NCBI RefSeq assembly: GCF_000308875.1
Contig: NZ_BAGL01000002.1
Location: forward strand, 124,001-188,000
Direction: 5' to 3'
Origin: Nocardia transvalensis NBRC 15921
GTDB lineage: Bacteria > Actinomycetota > Actinomycetes > Mycobacteriales > Mycobacteriaceae
DNA: 64,000 nucleotides
Shown: positions 40,734-51,640 of the stretch, piece after piece
Numbering within the stretch: the stretch's first letter is position 1
How the letters are laid out: each line of letters begins with the position of its first letter
The notes under the pieces: generated by a model
What the model was told of the DNA's origin: nothing
Seen by the model: the letters and a program-made list of their open reading frames with translations, nothing else
Databases searched by the model: none
Position numbers and translations under genes: made by a program

Positions 40734-42074
40734 GTGAGTGACGGACATCTCGAAAACAGCTCGCGTCCCCCCGGACTGTCGCATCTACGGCCGACCTTAT
40801 TCGTGCTGGCCGTCACCGCGGTGGCGGCGGTGGTCTTTCTCTTCACGTCGGTAGATCCGTGGCTGGACAAGGCCGGAATCCTCGACGGCGGGCTCGACGC
40901 CCACATCTATCGCGACGGCGCGTGGAAGATCCTGCACGGTCACGCCCTCTACTCCGAGGAGACGTATTTCGGCCTGCTGTACACCTACACGCCGTTCTCG
41001 ACGCTCGCGTTCATCCCCATCGCGCTGTTTCCCTGGGGATGGGTGACCAACACCTGGATGGTGCTGAATCTCGCGGTGCTGTTCGTGTGCGTGCTGCTGA
41101 GCTGGCGGCTGCTGGGGTACCGGATCGATAAGCGGCTGGCTGCGGTCAGCGCGCTGATGTCGTTCACCCTCGTGTTCATCGAGCCCGTGCGCACCACGCT
41201 GTACTACGGGCAGATCAATCTCATGCTGATGGCGCTGGTGCTGTGGGACTTCTCCCGGGGCGACCGGAGCAAGCTGCGCGGGCTGGGCGCGGGCGTGGCG
41301 GCCGGGATCAAACTCGTCCCGCTGTATTTCGTGGTCCAGTTCGCGGCCATGCGGCAGTGGCGCTCGGCGCTCACGGCGGCCGGGGTGTTCCTGGGCACGA
41401 TCGTGCTGTCGGGGCTGGTGCTGCCGGGCGATTCGAAGCAGTACTGGACGTCGACGTTCTTCCAGTCCAACCGGATCGGTGAGGACGCTCATCCGGCCAA
41501 CCAGTCCATCCGCGGCGCCATCGCGCACCTGATGGGCCAGCATTCGGCGCCGATGTGGCTGTGGGTGCTGGTCGCGGGCGGGGTCGCGCTGCTGAGCCTG
41601 TTCGTGACGGCCGGGCTGTACCGGCACGGCGAGAAGCTGCTGACGGTGACGCTGGCCGGGATGACCGCGTGCGCGATCTCGCCGTTCGCGTGGGGGCACC
41701 ACTGGGTGTGGTTCGTCCCGCTGCTGGTGTACATGGCGCATCGGGCGCAGTCGCGGGCGCTGTGGTGGATTCCCGCGGTGGCGGTGACGCTCACGATCGG
41801 CGCGTGGACGTATCAGTACAACGCCAGCTGGGTGAGCGTCGGAATCTTCCTGCTGCCGCCCTATTGGCCGGGCGCGCAGCTGATGATGAACGCCTACGTC
41901 CTGGTCTACCTCCTCGCCCTGACCGGGTCGTCGATCTTGCTGTGGCGGCTGCATCGACGGGCCGGCGATTCCCGCGGCGCCGAGCTTCCGGCCGACGCCG
42001 CGGTCACGGCTCCGGAAGCGCTGAGTGTGCCGCAGGGAACCGCGGCCTCGCGGGAGACCACCGCGCCGCAGTGA
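40734..42074 (+). CDS. GT87-family alpha-mannosyltransferase
   Basis: A 446-residue polytopic GT-C enzyme of the PimE/Rv2181 type (alpha-1,2-mannosyltransferase, DUF2029). The first extracytoplasmic loop has GLDAHIYRDGAWKILHG with the likely catalytic Asp. Later segments include YTPFSTLAF and AWGHHWVWFVP. About ten membrane helices. It would add polyprenyl-phosphate mannose to PIM, lipomannan or other envelope glycans. The GTG start follows a weak site. It is convergent with lon. Confidence 0.9.
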   Translation: MSDGHLENSSRPPGLSHLRPTLFVLAVTAVAAVVFLFTSVDPWLDKAGILDGGLDAHIYRDGAWKILHGHALYSEETYFGLLYTYTPFSTLAFIPIALFPWGWVTNTWMVLNLAVLFVCVLLSWRLLGYRIDKRLAAVSALMSFTLVFIEPVRTTLYYGQINLMLMALVLWDFSRGDRSKLRGLGAGVAAGIKLVPLYFVVQFAAMRQWRSALTAAGVFLGTIVLSGLVLPGDSKQYWTSTFFQSNRIGEDAHPANQSIRGAIAHLMGQHSAPMWLWVLVAGGVALLSLFVTAGLYRHGEKLLTVTLAGMTACAISPFAWGHHWVWFVPLLVYMAHRAQSRALWWIPAVAVTLTIGAWTYQYNASWVSVGIFLLPPYWPGAQLMMNAYVLVYLLALTGSSILLWRLHRRAGDSRGAELPADAAVTAPEALSVPQGTAASRETTAPQ

Positions 42075-42089
42075 CACTCGTCGAAACGA

Positions 42090-42125
42090 ACCGGGGCCGT
42101 GCACCTTTCGGTGCACGGCCCCGGT
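42090..42125. terminator. Bidirectional hairpin between GT87 and lon genes
   Basis: Perfect 16-bp arms, ACCGGGGCCGTGCACC and its complement, enclose a TTTC loop. It lies in the 62-bp gap between the two convergent genes and can stop both transcripts. Confidence 0.9.
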
Positions 42126-42136
42126 GTTTCCGTGGC

Positions 42137-44518
<2,382 letters not shown>

Positions 44519-44563
44519 AGGGTTCAGCCCCTTCCAAAGCATGCCCTGGAAATTCTCATCCAA

Positions 44564-44586
44564 GGTTGAGCGTCACCTACTCAACC
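44564..44586. promoter_or_regulatory. HAIR-like (HspR) operator before lon
   Basis: GGTTGAG, nine bases, CTCAACC: perfect 7-bp arms. It aligns with the HAIR consensus CTTGAGT-N7-ACTCAAG with similar half-site spacing. Actinobacterial lon is known to belong to the HspR regulon in Streptomyces. HspR itself is not in the window. Confidence 0.6.
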
Positions 44587-44779
44587 CCGGCCATCCCGCT
44601 CTTGTTCCGTCCGCCCGTTCGCCCCCGGCGAACGCCCGCGACCGGAAAGAAATCCCCTGGTCGACAGGCCACAGATGAACCTGTATCACCAGGCAACAGC
44701 GGCGGGCCCCGATCCATGCCCGGAGAGACTGTCCGTTTCGTTCAAGACCTCGCCGGGGCGGGTCTGGTCGACTGATGCC

Positions 44780-45208
44780 ATGACACCGCGCATCAATGCC
44801 ATCACCCTGGGTGTGAGTGATCTGGAGCGGGCGCTCGGGTTCTATCGGGACGGGATGGGGCTGGCGACGCCCGGCATCATCGGGACCGAATTCGCGCGGG
44901 GGGACGGGGAGCCGGGCGGGGCGGTCGCCATGTTCACCCTCGACTCGGGGCTCATGCTGTCGCTGTACTCGCGGATCGATCTCGGGCTGGACGCCGGGGT
45001 GGCCACCGAGCGGATCGCCGGATCGCCGATGAGCCTCGGCTGGTTCGTCGACCGCGGGGAGGATGTGGACGCGGTACTGGAGCAGGCCGTGCGGGCGGGC
45101 GGGACGCTGGTCCGCGCCGCGACGGAACGGCCGTGGGGGATCTACGCCGGATACTTCGCCGATCCCGACGAGCACCTGTGGGAAGTAGTGCACTTCCTGA
45201 CGAACTGA
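44780..45208 (+). CDS. VOC-family (glyoxalase-fold) protein
   Basis: A 142-residue glyoxalase/bleomycin-resistance fold with two beta-alpha-beta-beta-beta units (INAITLGVSDLERALGFYRDG, later VDAVLEQAVRAGG, and FADPDEHLWEVVHF). Metal ligands of the glutathione type are not evident. The start at 44780 fits the fold. It is alone in its neighbourhood; the substrate cannot be inferred. Confidence 0.85.
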   Translation: MTPRINAITLGVSDLERALGFYRDGMGLATPGIIGTEFARGDGEPGGAVAMFTLDSGLMLSLYSRIDLGLDAGVATERIAGSPMSLGWFVDRGEDVDAVLEQAVRAGGTLVRAATERPWGIYAGYFADPDEHLWEVVHFLTN

Positions 45209-45412
45209 CGGAGTGTCCGAATGGAACTCGATTTCGTGGCGGGATAACCGCTGGTAGCTCTCGTGTTGCCACTCCAGTGGGACGGGCGGGGATCTATCGT
45301 TGACGGCGACGTACCGCCGTCCACGACCGCGCGGTGACGAGCCGGGAGGGAGCACACCGGATGAGCTACCGAACGACACTCCGCCAGGTAGGGCCGGAGG
45401 CGATGGTCCTGC

Positions 45413-45946
45413 ATGGGTAATCGTCCAGGTCGTGACTGGAAACCGGCTGCGGCCGTGCTCGTCGTCGTGGCCGCGTTGATCGCCGTGCCGGCGCTGCTCG
45501 CCGCGGCCGTCCCGACGCGGGAGACGACCGTGCCGGCGGATACCGAGATCACCCTCACGGCGGCCGGGGAAGCGCCGGACACCATCGGTTTCGCCGGGGT
45601 TGCCGGGTGGTCGCGCAGGCCCACCGGCGACCGGACGACCGCCGTCCTCGACGCGCCGGGCGATCGGGTGCTGCTGGTGACCGTCGTCAACGGCGTCACC
45701 GATCCGGACGCGGCGCTGTCGTGGCGGCGAAAAGTCTTGGAATTGCAGACCTTTCCGGTCGTCTTCGACGGCGGAACGATAAGCACCGCGCACGGTTTCA
45801 CCGGAGCCACCTGCCGCGGACAGGACCGGGCGGGCGTGTGCGCGATCGTGGTCGACCGCAATCTCGTGGTCAGCCTGATGCTCAGCGGCGACGCCGCGGC
45901 GGCCGACCTGTCCCCGATCGTGCACTCGCTCCGGGTGCTGCCGTGA
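45413..45946 (+). CDS. Signal-anchored hypothetical protein upstream of PrsW protease
   Basis: 177 residues. One N-terminal membrane helix (about 12-33) is followed by an extracellular beta-rich domain with two cysteines (TCRGQDRAGVCAIVV). The stop overlaps the next gene's GTG (GTGA), so it is translationally coupled to the PrsW-type protease and may be its partner or substrate. No family is recognised. Confidence 0.8.
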   Translation: MGNRPGRDWKPAAAVLVVVAALIAVPALLAAAVPTRETTVPADTEITLTAAGEAPDTIGFAGVAGWSRRPTGDRTTAVLDAPGDRVLLVTVVNGVTDPDAALSWRRKVLELQTFPVVFDGGTISTAHGFTGATCRGQDRAGVCAIVVDRNLVVSLMLSGDAAAADLSPIVHSLRVLP

Positions 45947-47043
45947 GCACGCGGCAACCGGACTCGGCGCTGTTCTGGGTCTACTGGCTGGTGGTCGTGG
46001 GCGGTGTGCTCGGACTGATCGCGCAGATACTCCCGCTCGTCCGGCTGACCTGGCCGGGCATGCTGGCCGGCCTGCCGTTCACGCTGCTGACCCTGGCCCT
46101 CGTCGCGTGGATTCTGTTGTGCCTCGACAGGTTTCGCGCGCACACGCCGATAAAGTCCTGGCTGGCACTGGGTTTCGTCTGGGGCGCGGCCGCCGGACCG
46201 GCGATCGCCATGTACGCCAACGATCACAACATGCGGGTCATCCAGAATCTGGCGGGCGACGCGTTCGCCCTCGACTGGCAGGCCCCGATCTCGGCCGCCA
46301 TCGTCGAGGAGGCCGTGAAGGGCGCCGGGGTGTTCGCCGTCGCCTGGCTCGCCCGGCCGCTGCTGACCCGCCCGATGCACGGCCTGCTGCTCGGCGGGTG
46401 CACCGGGCTCGGCTTCCAGATCATCGAGGACGTCACCTACGAGGCCAACGGCGGCGTGAATACGGCGCAGGGCGATCTCGGCACGGCGATGCTGGTGGGC
46501 GTGCTGCGACTGGCGACCGGGATCACCTCGCACTGGATGCTCACCGGCCTGGCCGGTATCGGCATCGTGGTCGCCCTCGGCGCCACCGGCTGGTCGCGGG
46601 CCCGCCGCTGCGCGGTGTTCGCGGGCTTCTATCTGCTCGGGGCCGCACTGCACTTCGGCTGGGACGCACCGCAACCGGAGAACGCCGGTCTCGCCGATAT
46701 GGTGCGCCGCGCGGTGCTCTACCTCGCGATATTCGCCGTGGTCTACGGCTGGGTGCTGCGCACCGAGAAGCGCTGGTTCCGGCGAACCGTGGCGGCGACG
46801 CAGTCCGAGGGGCTCGCCCCGCGCGGCGAACTCGATACGCTGCTGACGCGCCGGGACCGCCGACAGGCCCGCCGCGCGGGGGGATCGCCCCGCGGCCGGG
46901 CCCGGCGGCGGCAGCGGGAACTCATGGACTGGGTGCAGGCGGCCGGCCTCGGTATGCGAATCCCGTTCGGCCGCAGTGGTTCCGATCCCGGCTCTCCGGC
47001 CACGGACGATTCCCCGGCGGTCGCGGGTCACGACATCGGCTAG
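45943..47043 (+). CDS. PrsW-family intramembrane metalloprotease
   Basis: 366 residues with about eight membrane helices. The PrsW motifs are IVEEAVKG (E122/E123 and K126), GFQIIED (E162) and a later HFGWD histidine, typical of site-1-like intramembrane proteases that cleave anti-sigma factors such as RsiW. A basic, disordered C-terminus (about 300-366) follows. The coupled upstream protein is a natural candidate partner. No sigma factor lies nearby. Confidence 0.88.
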   Translation: MSTRQPDSALFWVYWLVVVGGVLGLIAQILPLVRLTWPGMLAGLPFTLLTLALVAWILLCLDRFRAHTPIKSWLALGFVWGAAAGPAIAMYANDHNMRVIQNLAGDAFALDWQAPISAAIVEEAVKGAGVFAVAWLARPLLTRPMHGLLLGGCTGLGFQIIEDVTYEANGGVNTAQGDLGTAMLVGVLRLATGITSHWMLTGLAGIGIVVALGATGWSRARRCAVFAGFYLLGAALHFGWDAPQPENAGLADMVRRAVLYLAIFAVVYGWVLRTEKRWFRRTVAATQSEGLAPRGELDTLLTRRDRRQARRAGGSPRGRARRRQRELMDWVQAAGLGMRIPFGRSGSDPGSPATDDSPAVAGHDIG

Positions 47044-47071
47044 CCCCGCGCGGTTCCCGCCCGTCGCGGGG
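47044..47071 (+). terminator. Hairpin after the PrsW gene
   Basis: CCCCGCG, fourteen bases, CGCGGGG: 7-bp arms starting right after the stop. A short stem, so a moderate candidate. Confidence 0.45.
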
Positions 47072-47175
47072 ATGTCACCGATCGTGCATGCGGTCCGGGT
47101 ACCCAGGGTGTTGAATCGGGGACGGACCCCGCGCCGCCCACGGCGACCGACGATCGACCCCGCGAGGAGCAGACG

Positions 47176-48180
47176 ATGCTGGCAGGACGCCTTCACCTGG
47201 GACCGGAACGCCGACTGCGACTGGACGAGGTCCCGGTGCCGGAACCCGGCCCGGATCACGTGCTGATCAAGGTCGAGGCGGCGGGCGTCTGCCTGTCCGA
47301 CGTCCACCTCATCGACGGCACGCTGACGCCGCTGTTCCTCAACGGCGATACGGTCACGCTGGGCCACGAGGTGGCGGGCACCGTGCACACCCTCGGTCCG
47401 GGCGTCGCCACCGTGAAGACGGGCGACCGGGTGCTGCTGCAGGCCGGCGAGCAGCGCAACGGCGCGGTCTACACGCGCGGCGTCGACTACGACGGCGGCT
47501 GGGCCGAATACGCGCTGGCGCGCGTCGACACGCTGGTGCCCATCCCGGACGATCTGCCCTTCGAACAGGCCTGTTTCATCCCCGACGCGGTGTCGACCCC
47601 CTGGGCGGCGATCACCGCGACCGCCCAGGTGCAGCCCGCCGAGCCCGTCGGCGTCTGGGGCGTCGGCGGATTGGGCGCGCACGGCGTGCAGTTGCTGCGA
47701 CTGGTCGGCGCCGCGCCGATCATCGCGGTCGACCCGCTGCCCGCCGCCCGCGAGCGGGCGCTGGAATTCGGCGCCGACCTGGCCTTCGATCCGGCCGAAC
47801 CGGATCTGCGCGCCAAGATCTACGCCGCTACCGGCGGCACCGGCCTGGCCGCGGCCTTCGACTTCGCCGGTGTCGCGGCGGTGCGGGAGCAGGCCGTGGT
47901 CTGCCTCGGGCCGGGCGGGCGGCTGGTACTGGTCGGGCTCACCGACAAGCCGATCACGATCACCGGCGGCACCGCGTTCAGTTTCTTCCAGCAGCAGTTG
48001 CGCGGGCACTACGGCTCCGCGCCCGAGCACGTCACCCAGCTCGTGCGGCTGCAGGGCCTGCACCGCGTCGACTTCGCGCGCTCGGTCAGCGCCGTGGTGC
48101 CGCTGGCCGACGCGGAGAAGGCCGTCCAGGCCCTGGAAGGTAAGCAGGGCAACCCGATCCGGATCGTCCTGAAGCCGTAG
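47176..48180 (+). CDS. Zinc-type alcohol dehydrogenase (MDR family)
   Basis: A 334-residue medium-chain dehydrogenase. Catalytic zinc ligands are in GVCLSD and GHEVAG; the nucleotide motif is GVWGVGGLGAHG near 155-166. The four-cysteine structural-zinc lobe is missing: the expected loop is GEQRNGAVYTRG. It oxidises or reduces an unknown alcohol or aldehyde with NAD(P). The ATG has GAGGAG upstream. It is monocistronic between PrsW and the DUF445 gene. Confidence 0.9.
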   Translation: MLAGRLHLGPERRLRLDEVPVPEPGPDHVLIKVEAAGVCLSDVHLIDGTLTPLFLNGDTVTLGHEVAGTVHTLGPGVATVKTGDRVLLQAGEQRNGAVYTRGVDYDGGWAEYALARVDTLVPIPDDLPFEQACFIPDAVSTPWAAITATAQVQPAEPVGVWGVGGLGAHGVQLLRLVGAAPIIAVDPLPAARERALEFGADLAFDPAEPDLRAKIYAATGGTGLAAAFDFAGVAAVREQAVVCLGPGGRLVLVGLTDKPITITGGTAFSFFQQQLRGHYGSAPEHVTQLVRLQGLHRVDFARSVSAVVPLADAEKAVQALEGKQGNPIRIVLKP

Positions 48181-48287
48181 CCTCCGGAACGAGGGCACGA
48201 CCGGCGGCCCCCTGCGTTGACACTCGATCCGAACCGGTGAGAATGTGTGAAACCCGACATCTCATTCCGGCTAGGGGGACCCATACG

Positions 48288-49643
48288 ATGACGACAGTCG
48301 CCGGAGGGCTGTTCATCGACTGGGAACAGCTGACCGGTCAGTCGAAGTTCGTCGTCGATCTGGTGACCTTCCCGATCTTCAGCGCCATCGCCGGCTGGCT
48401 GACCAACTGGACCGGCGTGCTGATGTTGTTCTGGCCGCTGCTGTTTCGCGGCATCCGGATTCCGGGGCTGCCGCTGCTGTATCCCTACTTCCCCCGCCGG
48501 GTGCAGGTGCTGCCGACGTTCTCCGGCGACGGCAAGCGGCTGGGCTTCCAGGGTTTCATCCCGGCGCGCGCGGAGAAGATGGCCAGTATCTGCGTCGATA
48601 TGGCGATCATGCGGATCGGCAGCCCCAAGGATTTCATCCACGAACTCGATCTCGAGGGCATCGCCGACTACATCGCCGAGGTCGCGCGCACACAGGTGCG
48701 GCCGATCGTCGACGAGGTGATGGACCGCGAGAATCCCGAACTGTGGCGCGCGGTGCCGCGCCCGGCCCGGCAGATGCTCTACCAGCGGGTGGAGCGGGAG
48801 CTGCCGGAACTGACCCGGCGCGGCTTCGAACAGCTCGGCGACAATGTCGACCAGCTCATCGACATCAAGAGCTTCGTCATCCGGTACCTGCAGGACAACC
48901 CGCACATCCTCAAGGATCTGACCACCACCATCGCCGCCCCCGAGCTGCGGTTCATGGTGCGCATCGGCCTGCTCGGCGCGCCGTTCGGCCTGCTGCTGGC
49001 GCTGTATCTCCAGGTGCACCACGACATTCCGGTACTCGGCTGGATCCCGGCCTGGCTGGTCATCCTGACGGCGGCCGCGGCCATCGGCGTCACCGTGAAC
49101 GTCTTCGCGATCAAGATGGTGTTCACGCCCGGCGATCCCCAGCCCCGCTACAAATATCTGTGGAAACAGGCGCTGCTGGCCAAGCGGCAGCCGCAGGCCG
49201 CGTCCGACCTCGCGCACATCCTGGCCTATCAGGTGCTGACGCTGACCAATCTGGCCAACGAACTGCTCGACGGTCCCAACGGCGACAAGACCCGCCAGCT
49301 GATCGAGCAGCTGATCGCCGACGAGATCCACCGCCAGCTCGGCCGCAGCACCTCGATGGTGCGGGCCGCGTTCGGCCGCCGCCAGTTCGACAATCTCAAG
49401 GTGGGCGCGGCGGGGGCCGCCGTCGGCCTGGCGCCCAGCCTGGTCGAGGACGAGGCCTTCGCCCTGGAACAGGCCAAGAAGATCGATGAATTCGCCGCCC
49501 GCAAGCTCAAGCAGCTGACCCCGGGCGAGTTCATGGAGATGTTCTACGCCTCGGTCGAACAGGACGCCTGGCTGCTGTACCTGCACGGTGCGCTGCTCGG
49601 CTTGGCGGTCGGCGGCGTGCACCTGGTGCTGTTCGGCTGGTGA
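48288..49643 (+). CDS. DUF445 family membrane protein
   Basis: 451 residues: an N-terminal helix-rich segment with AGWLTNWTGVLMLFWPLLF, a long cytosolic helical domain with DELMDRENPELW-like helices, two more helices at about 240-285 (NVFAIKMVF after them) and a C-terminal helix. This is the DUF445 layout of conserved envelope proteins of unknown function. The ATG at 48288 is preceded by AGGGGG. Its downstream neighbour has its own palindrome, so it is probably monocistronic. Confidence 0.85.
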   Translation: MTTVAGGLFIDWEQLTGQSKFVVDLVTFPIFSAIAGWLTNWTGVLMLFWPLLFRGIRIPGLPLLYPYFPRRVQVLPTFSGDGKRLGFQGFIPARAEKMASICVDMAIMRIGSPKDFIHELDLEGIADYIAEVARTQVRPIVDEVMDRENPELWRAVPRPARQMLYQRVERELPELTRRGFEQLGDNVDQLIDIKSFVIRYLQDNPHILKDLTTTIAAPELRFMVRIGLLGAPFGLLLALYLQVHHDIPVLGWIPAWLVILTAAAAIGVTVNVFAIKMVFTPGDPQPRYKYLWKQALLAKRQPQAASDLAHILAYQVLTLTNLANELLDGPNGDKTRQLIEQLIADEIHRQLGRSTSMVRAAFGRRQFDNLKVGAAGAAVGLAPSLVEDEAFALEQAKKIDEFAARKLKQLTPGEFMEMFYASVEQDAWLLYLHGALLGLAVGGVHLVLFGW

Positions 49644-49651
49644 GCCAATAA

Positions 49652-49667
49652 CAAGCACGCATGCTTG
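49652..49667. promoter_or_regulatory. Palindrome before the TIGR03084 gene
   Basis: CAAGCA-CGCA-TGCTTG, perfect 6-bp arms, 33 bp upstream of the start at 49701. It has the form of a TetR operator, but no TetR gene is adjacent, so the regulator is unknown. Confidence 0.45.
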
Positions 49668-49700
49668 CATTTTTCCGGGCTCGTTGCGATGCTGAACGGC

Positions 49701-50492
49701 ATGGCGGATCTGGAGGCGTTACTCGCCGACTTCCTGGCGGAGTGCGCGGACCTCGACGGCCTGGTGGCGCCGCTGCCGACGGCGGAGTGGGGGCGGTCCA
49801 CCCCTGCGGCGGGCTGGACCATCGCACACCAGATCGCCCATCTGACCTGGACCGACGAGGTCGCGACGGTGTCGGCGACCGATGCCGCGCGGTTCGCGGA
49901 GCTGCTGCGGGCCGCGGAGTCGAAGATGTTCACCTTCGTCGACGAGGCCGCCGAGGAGGCCGCGGCGACGCCGGCGCCGGAACTGCTCGAGCGCTGGCGG
50001 CGGGGGCGAAACGCCCTCGCCGACGCCCTGCGCGCCGTGCCCGCCGGGACGAAACTGCCCTGGTTCGGGCCGCCGATGAGCACGGCCTCGATGATCAGCG
50101 CGCGGCTCATGGAGACCTGGGCGCACGGACAGGACGTGGCCGACGCCCTCGGCGTGCGGCGGTCGCCGACCGCGCGGATCCGCAGCATCGCGCATATCGG
50201 CGTGCGCACCAGGAACTACGCCTATCTGGTGCACGGGCAGACCGCGCCCGCGGAGGAGTTCCGGGTCGCCCTCACGGCCCCGGACGGCGGCACCTGGACC
50301 TGGGGACCGGAGGATGCCGCGCAGCGCGTGACCGGACCGGCCGTCGACTTCTGCCTGCTTGTCACGCAGCGCCGCCACCGCGACGATGTGGATCTGACGG
50401 TGACCGGAGACGACGCCGCGCACTGGCTGACCATCGCGCAGGCCTTCGCCGGGCCCGCCGGATCCGGCCGCGCCGCAGGTCAATTCGCCTAA
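49701..50492 (+). CDS. TIGR03084-family metal-binding protein
   Basis: 263 residues. A DinB/mycothiol-dependent maleylpyruvate isomerase N-terminal fold ([15 protein letters not shown] and [11 protein letters not shown], giving the metal-binding histidines) is joined to a C-terminal SCP2-like or wing domain. These proteins use mycothiol or a metal for unknown reactions. The start at 49701 is preferred by family length; an ATG at 49689 is possible. A TetR-like palindrome lies upstream. Confidence 0.85.
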   Translation: MADLEALLADFLAECADLDGLVAPLPTAEWGRSTPAAGWTIAHQIAHLTWTDEVATVSATDAARFAELLRAAESKMFTFVDEAAEEAAATPAPELLERWRRGRNALADALRAVPAGTKLPWFGPPMSTASMISARLMETWAHGQDVADALGVRRSPTARIRSIAHIGVRTRNYAYLVHGQTAPAEEFRVALTAPDGGTWTWGPEDAAQRVTGPAVDFCLLVTQRRHRDDVDLTVTGDDAAHWLTIAQAFAGPAGSGRAAGQFA

Positions 50493-50904
50493 CGGGGGCG
50501 GTGCGACCGGCGGGGAGAATGGGGAGCTGGCGGGCGCCCACCTTGGGTGCGCCATGCCTGTGCCGACCGGACGCCGTTGGCCGGAAGATCGAGTTGGCAG
50601 TCGGAGCAGGCGCTCCGCCAGCTAATTGACTGTTTACCCAGGCGTTCTCGGCCGGAAACACCAGTCGTACAAAGAATTCGGCTTTGGGCAGATCATCGGT
50701 GATTTGCATTCCGATGTCGGGTTTTGCCGGTAGGCGGGGCGGGGTTTGCCCCGCGGAAACGGTATGTGCGGGCTTCGAAACTGTGATCTTGACCGCACCC
50801 CGGCGGTAGGGCGCGCGGGCGCACAGTAACCTGGACGTGCGTACGACTTTCAACGGTGCGGGTCGTCGACTCCAGGGAGAACCGAGGGGAAGGACCGCAC
50901 CGAG
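50493..50904. other. Intergenic region before the secreted protein
   Basis: 412 bp with no supportable gene. It contains a perfect hairpin GCGGGG-TTTG-CCCCGC (50739-50754), and a small inverted repeat near 50597. The promoter of the secreted protein must lie in the last part. I see no riboswitch that I recognise. Confidence 0.5.
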
Positions 50905-51600
50905 ATGTCGCAACACCCGGCGACGCATCGTCGCACCCAGATCCTCCAGCACACCGCCATCGTGCTCGCCGGTATGGCCTCCATCGGCCTGACCGTCGCC
51001 GCGGGCACCTACGTCGTGAATCATCTCGGCGATTCGATCGGCCGGCCGGGCGCCGAATCCGCCGCGCCGAATGCCGAGGCTCCTGCCGGGACACCGGCTG
51101 CCGCACCCGAACTTCGCGAGACACAGAGTGGCACAAAGACTTCCGAACTGGTGGGACTGATGGTCGTCAGTCACCCGCTGCCGCTCGCACCGGTCCCGGC
51201 CCCGCCGCCGGCCCCCGAGGTGACCCGCCTGTTCGACCGGGCCGCGGTATCCACCGCGCCCGCGCAGGCCACCGTCGACCCGGACGGTGTCGGCGCGCGG
51301 CTGCGGCTGCCGGGCGACGCCTACGTCGGCGCGAATGTCGCCACCACCCAGCCGAATTCGGTCTCGATGACGGTGGATACGAATGTGTTCACGGTGCTCG
51401 GCGACCGGATGTCGGGGCGTGCGCAGGACACCCCGGCCGGTGTGACCCGGTTCCGCACCGATGTCGACACCCGCAGCGGCGAGGTGTCGGTCGCGGTCTC
51501 CGATCCCGGGCTGGGCCGTCGCGACATACAAGTGGAGCGCCACTCCCGCCCGGCTCCGGCGGAACCGGTCGCACCGCAGGATTCCGGTACCACCGCGTAA
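50905..51600 (+). CDS. Secreted hypothetical protein
   Basis: 231 residues. A basic N-terminus and signal helix (about 14-35) are followed by a low-complexity Ala/Pro region (about 45-105) and a beta-rich C-terminal domain (RLRLPGDAYVGANVATTQPNS and so on) with no cysteine. It is probably exported to the wall. I do not recognise the family. It is preceded by a 412-bp gap and followed by LhgO on the same strand 40 bp downstream. Confidence 0.75.
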   Translation: MSQHPATHRRTQILQHTAIVLAGMASIGLTVAAGTYVVNHLGDSIGRPGAESAAPNAEAPAGTPAAAPELRETQSGTKTSELVGLMVVSHPLPLAPVPAPPPAPEVTRLFDRAAVSTAPAQATVDPDGVGARLRLPGDAYVGANVATTQPNSVSMTVDTNVFTVLGDRMSGRAQDTPAGVTRFRTDVDTRSGEVSVAVSDPGLGRRDIQVERHSRPAPAEPVAPQDSGTTA

Positions 51601-51640
51601 CCCGCGCAGCAACTTTCGCCAGGCGACTCGCGCCGACTGT

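Noticed and set aside
45142..48198. A 1018-codon open frame on the minus strand
   Set aside because: It lies opposite four well-supported genes (VOC end, signal-anchored protein, PrsW, dehydrogenase). High GC at third positions produces such long antisense frames.
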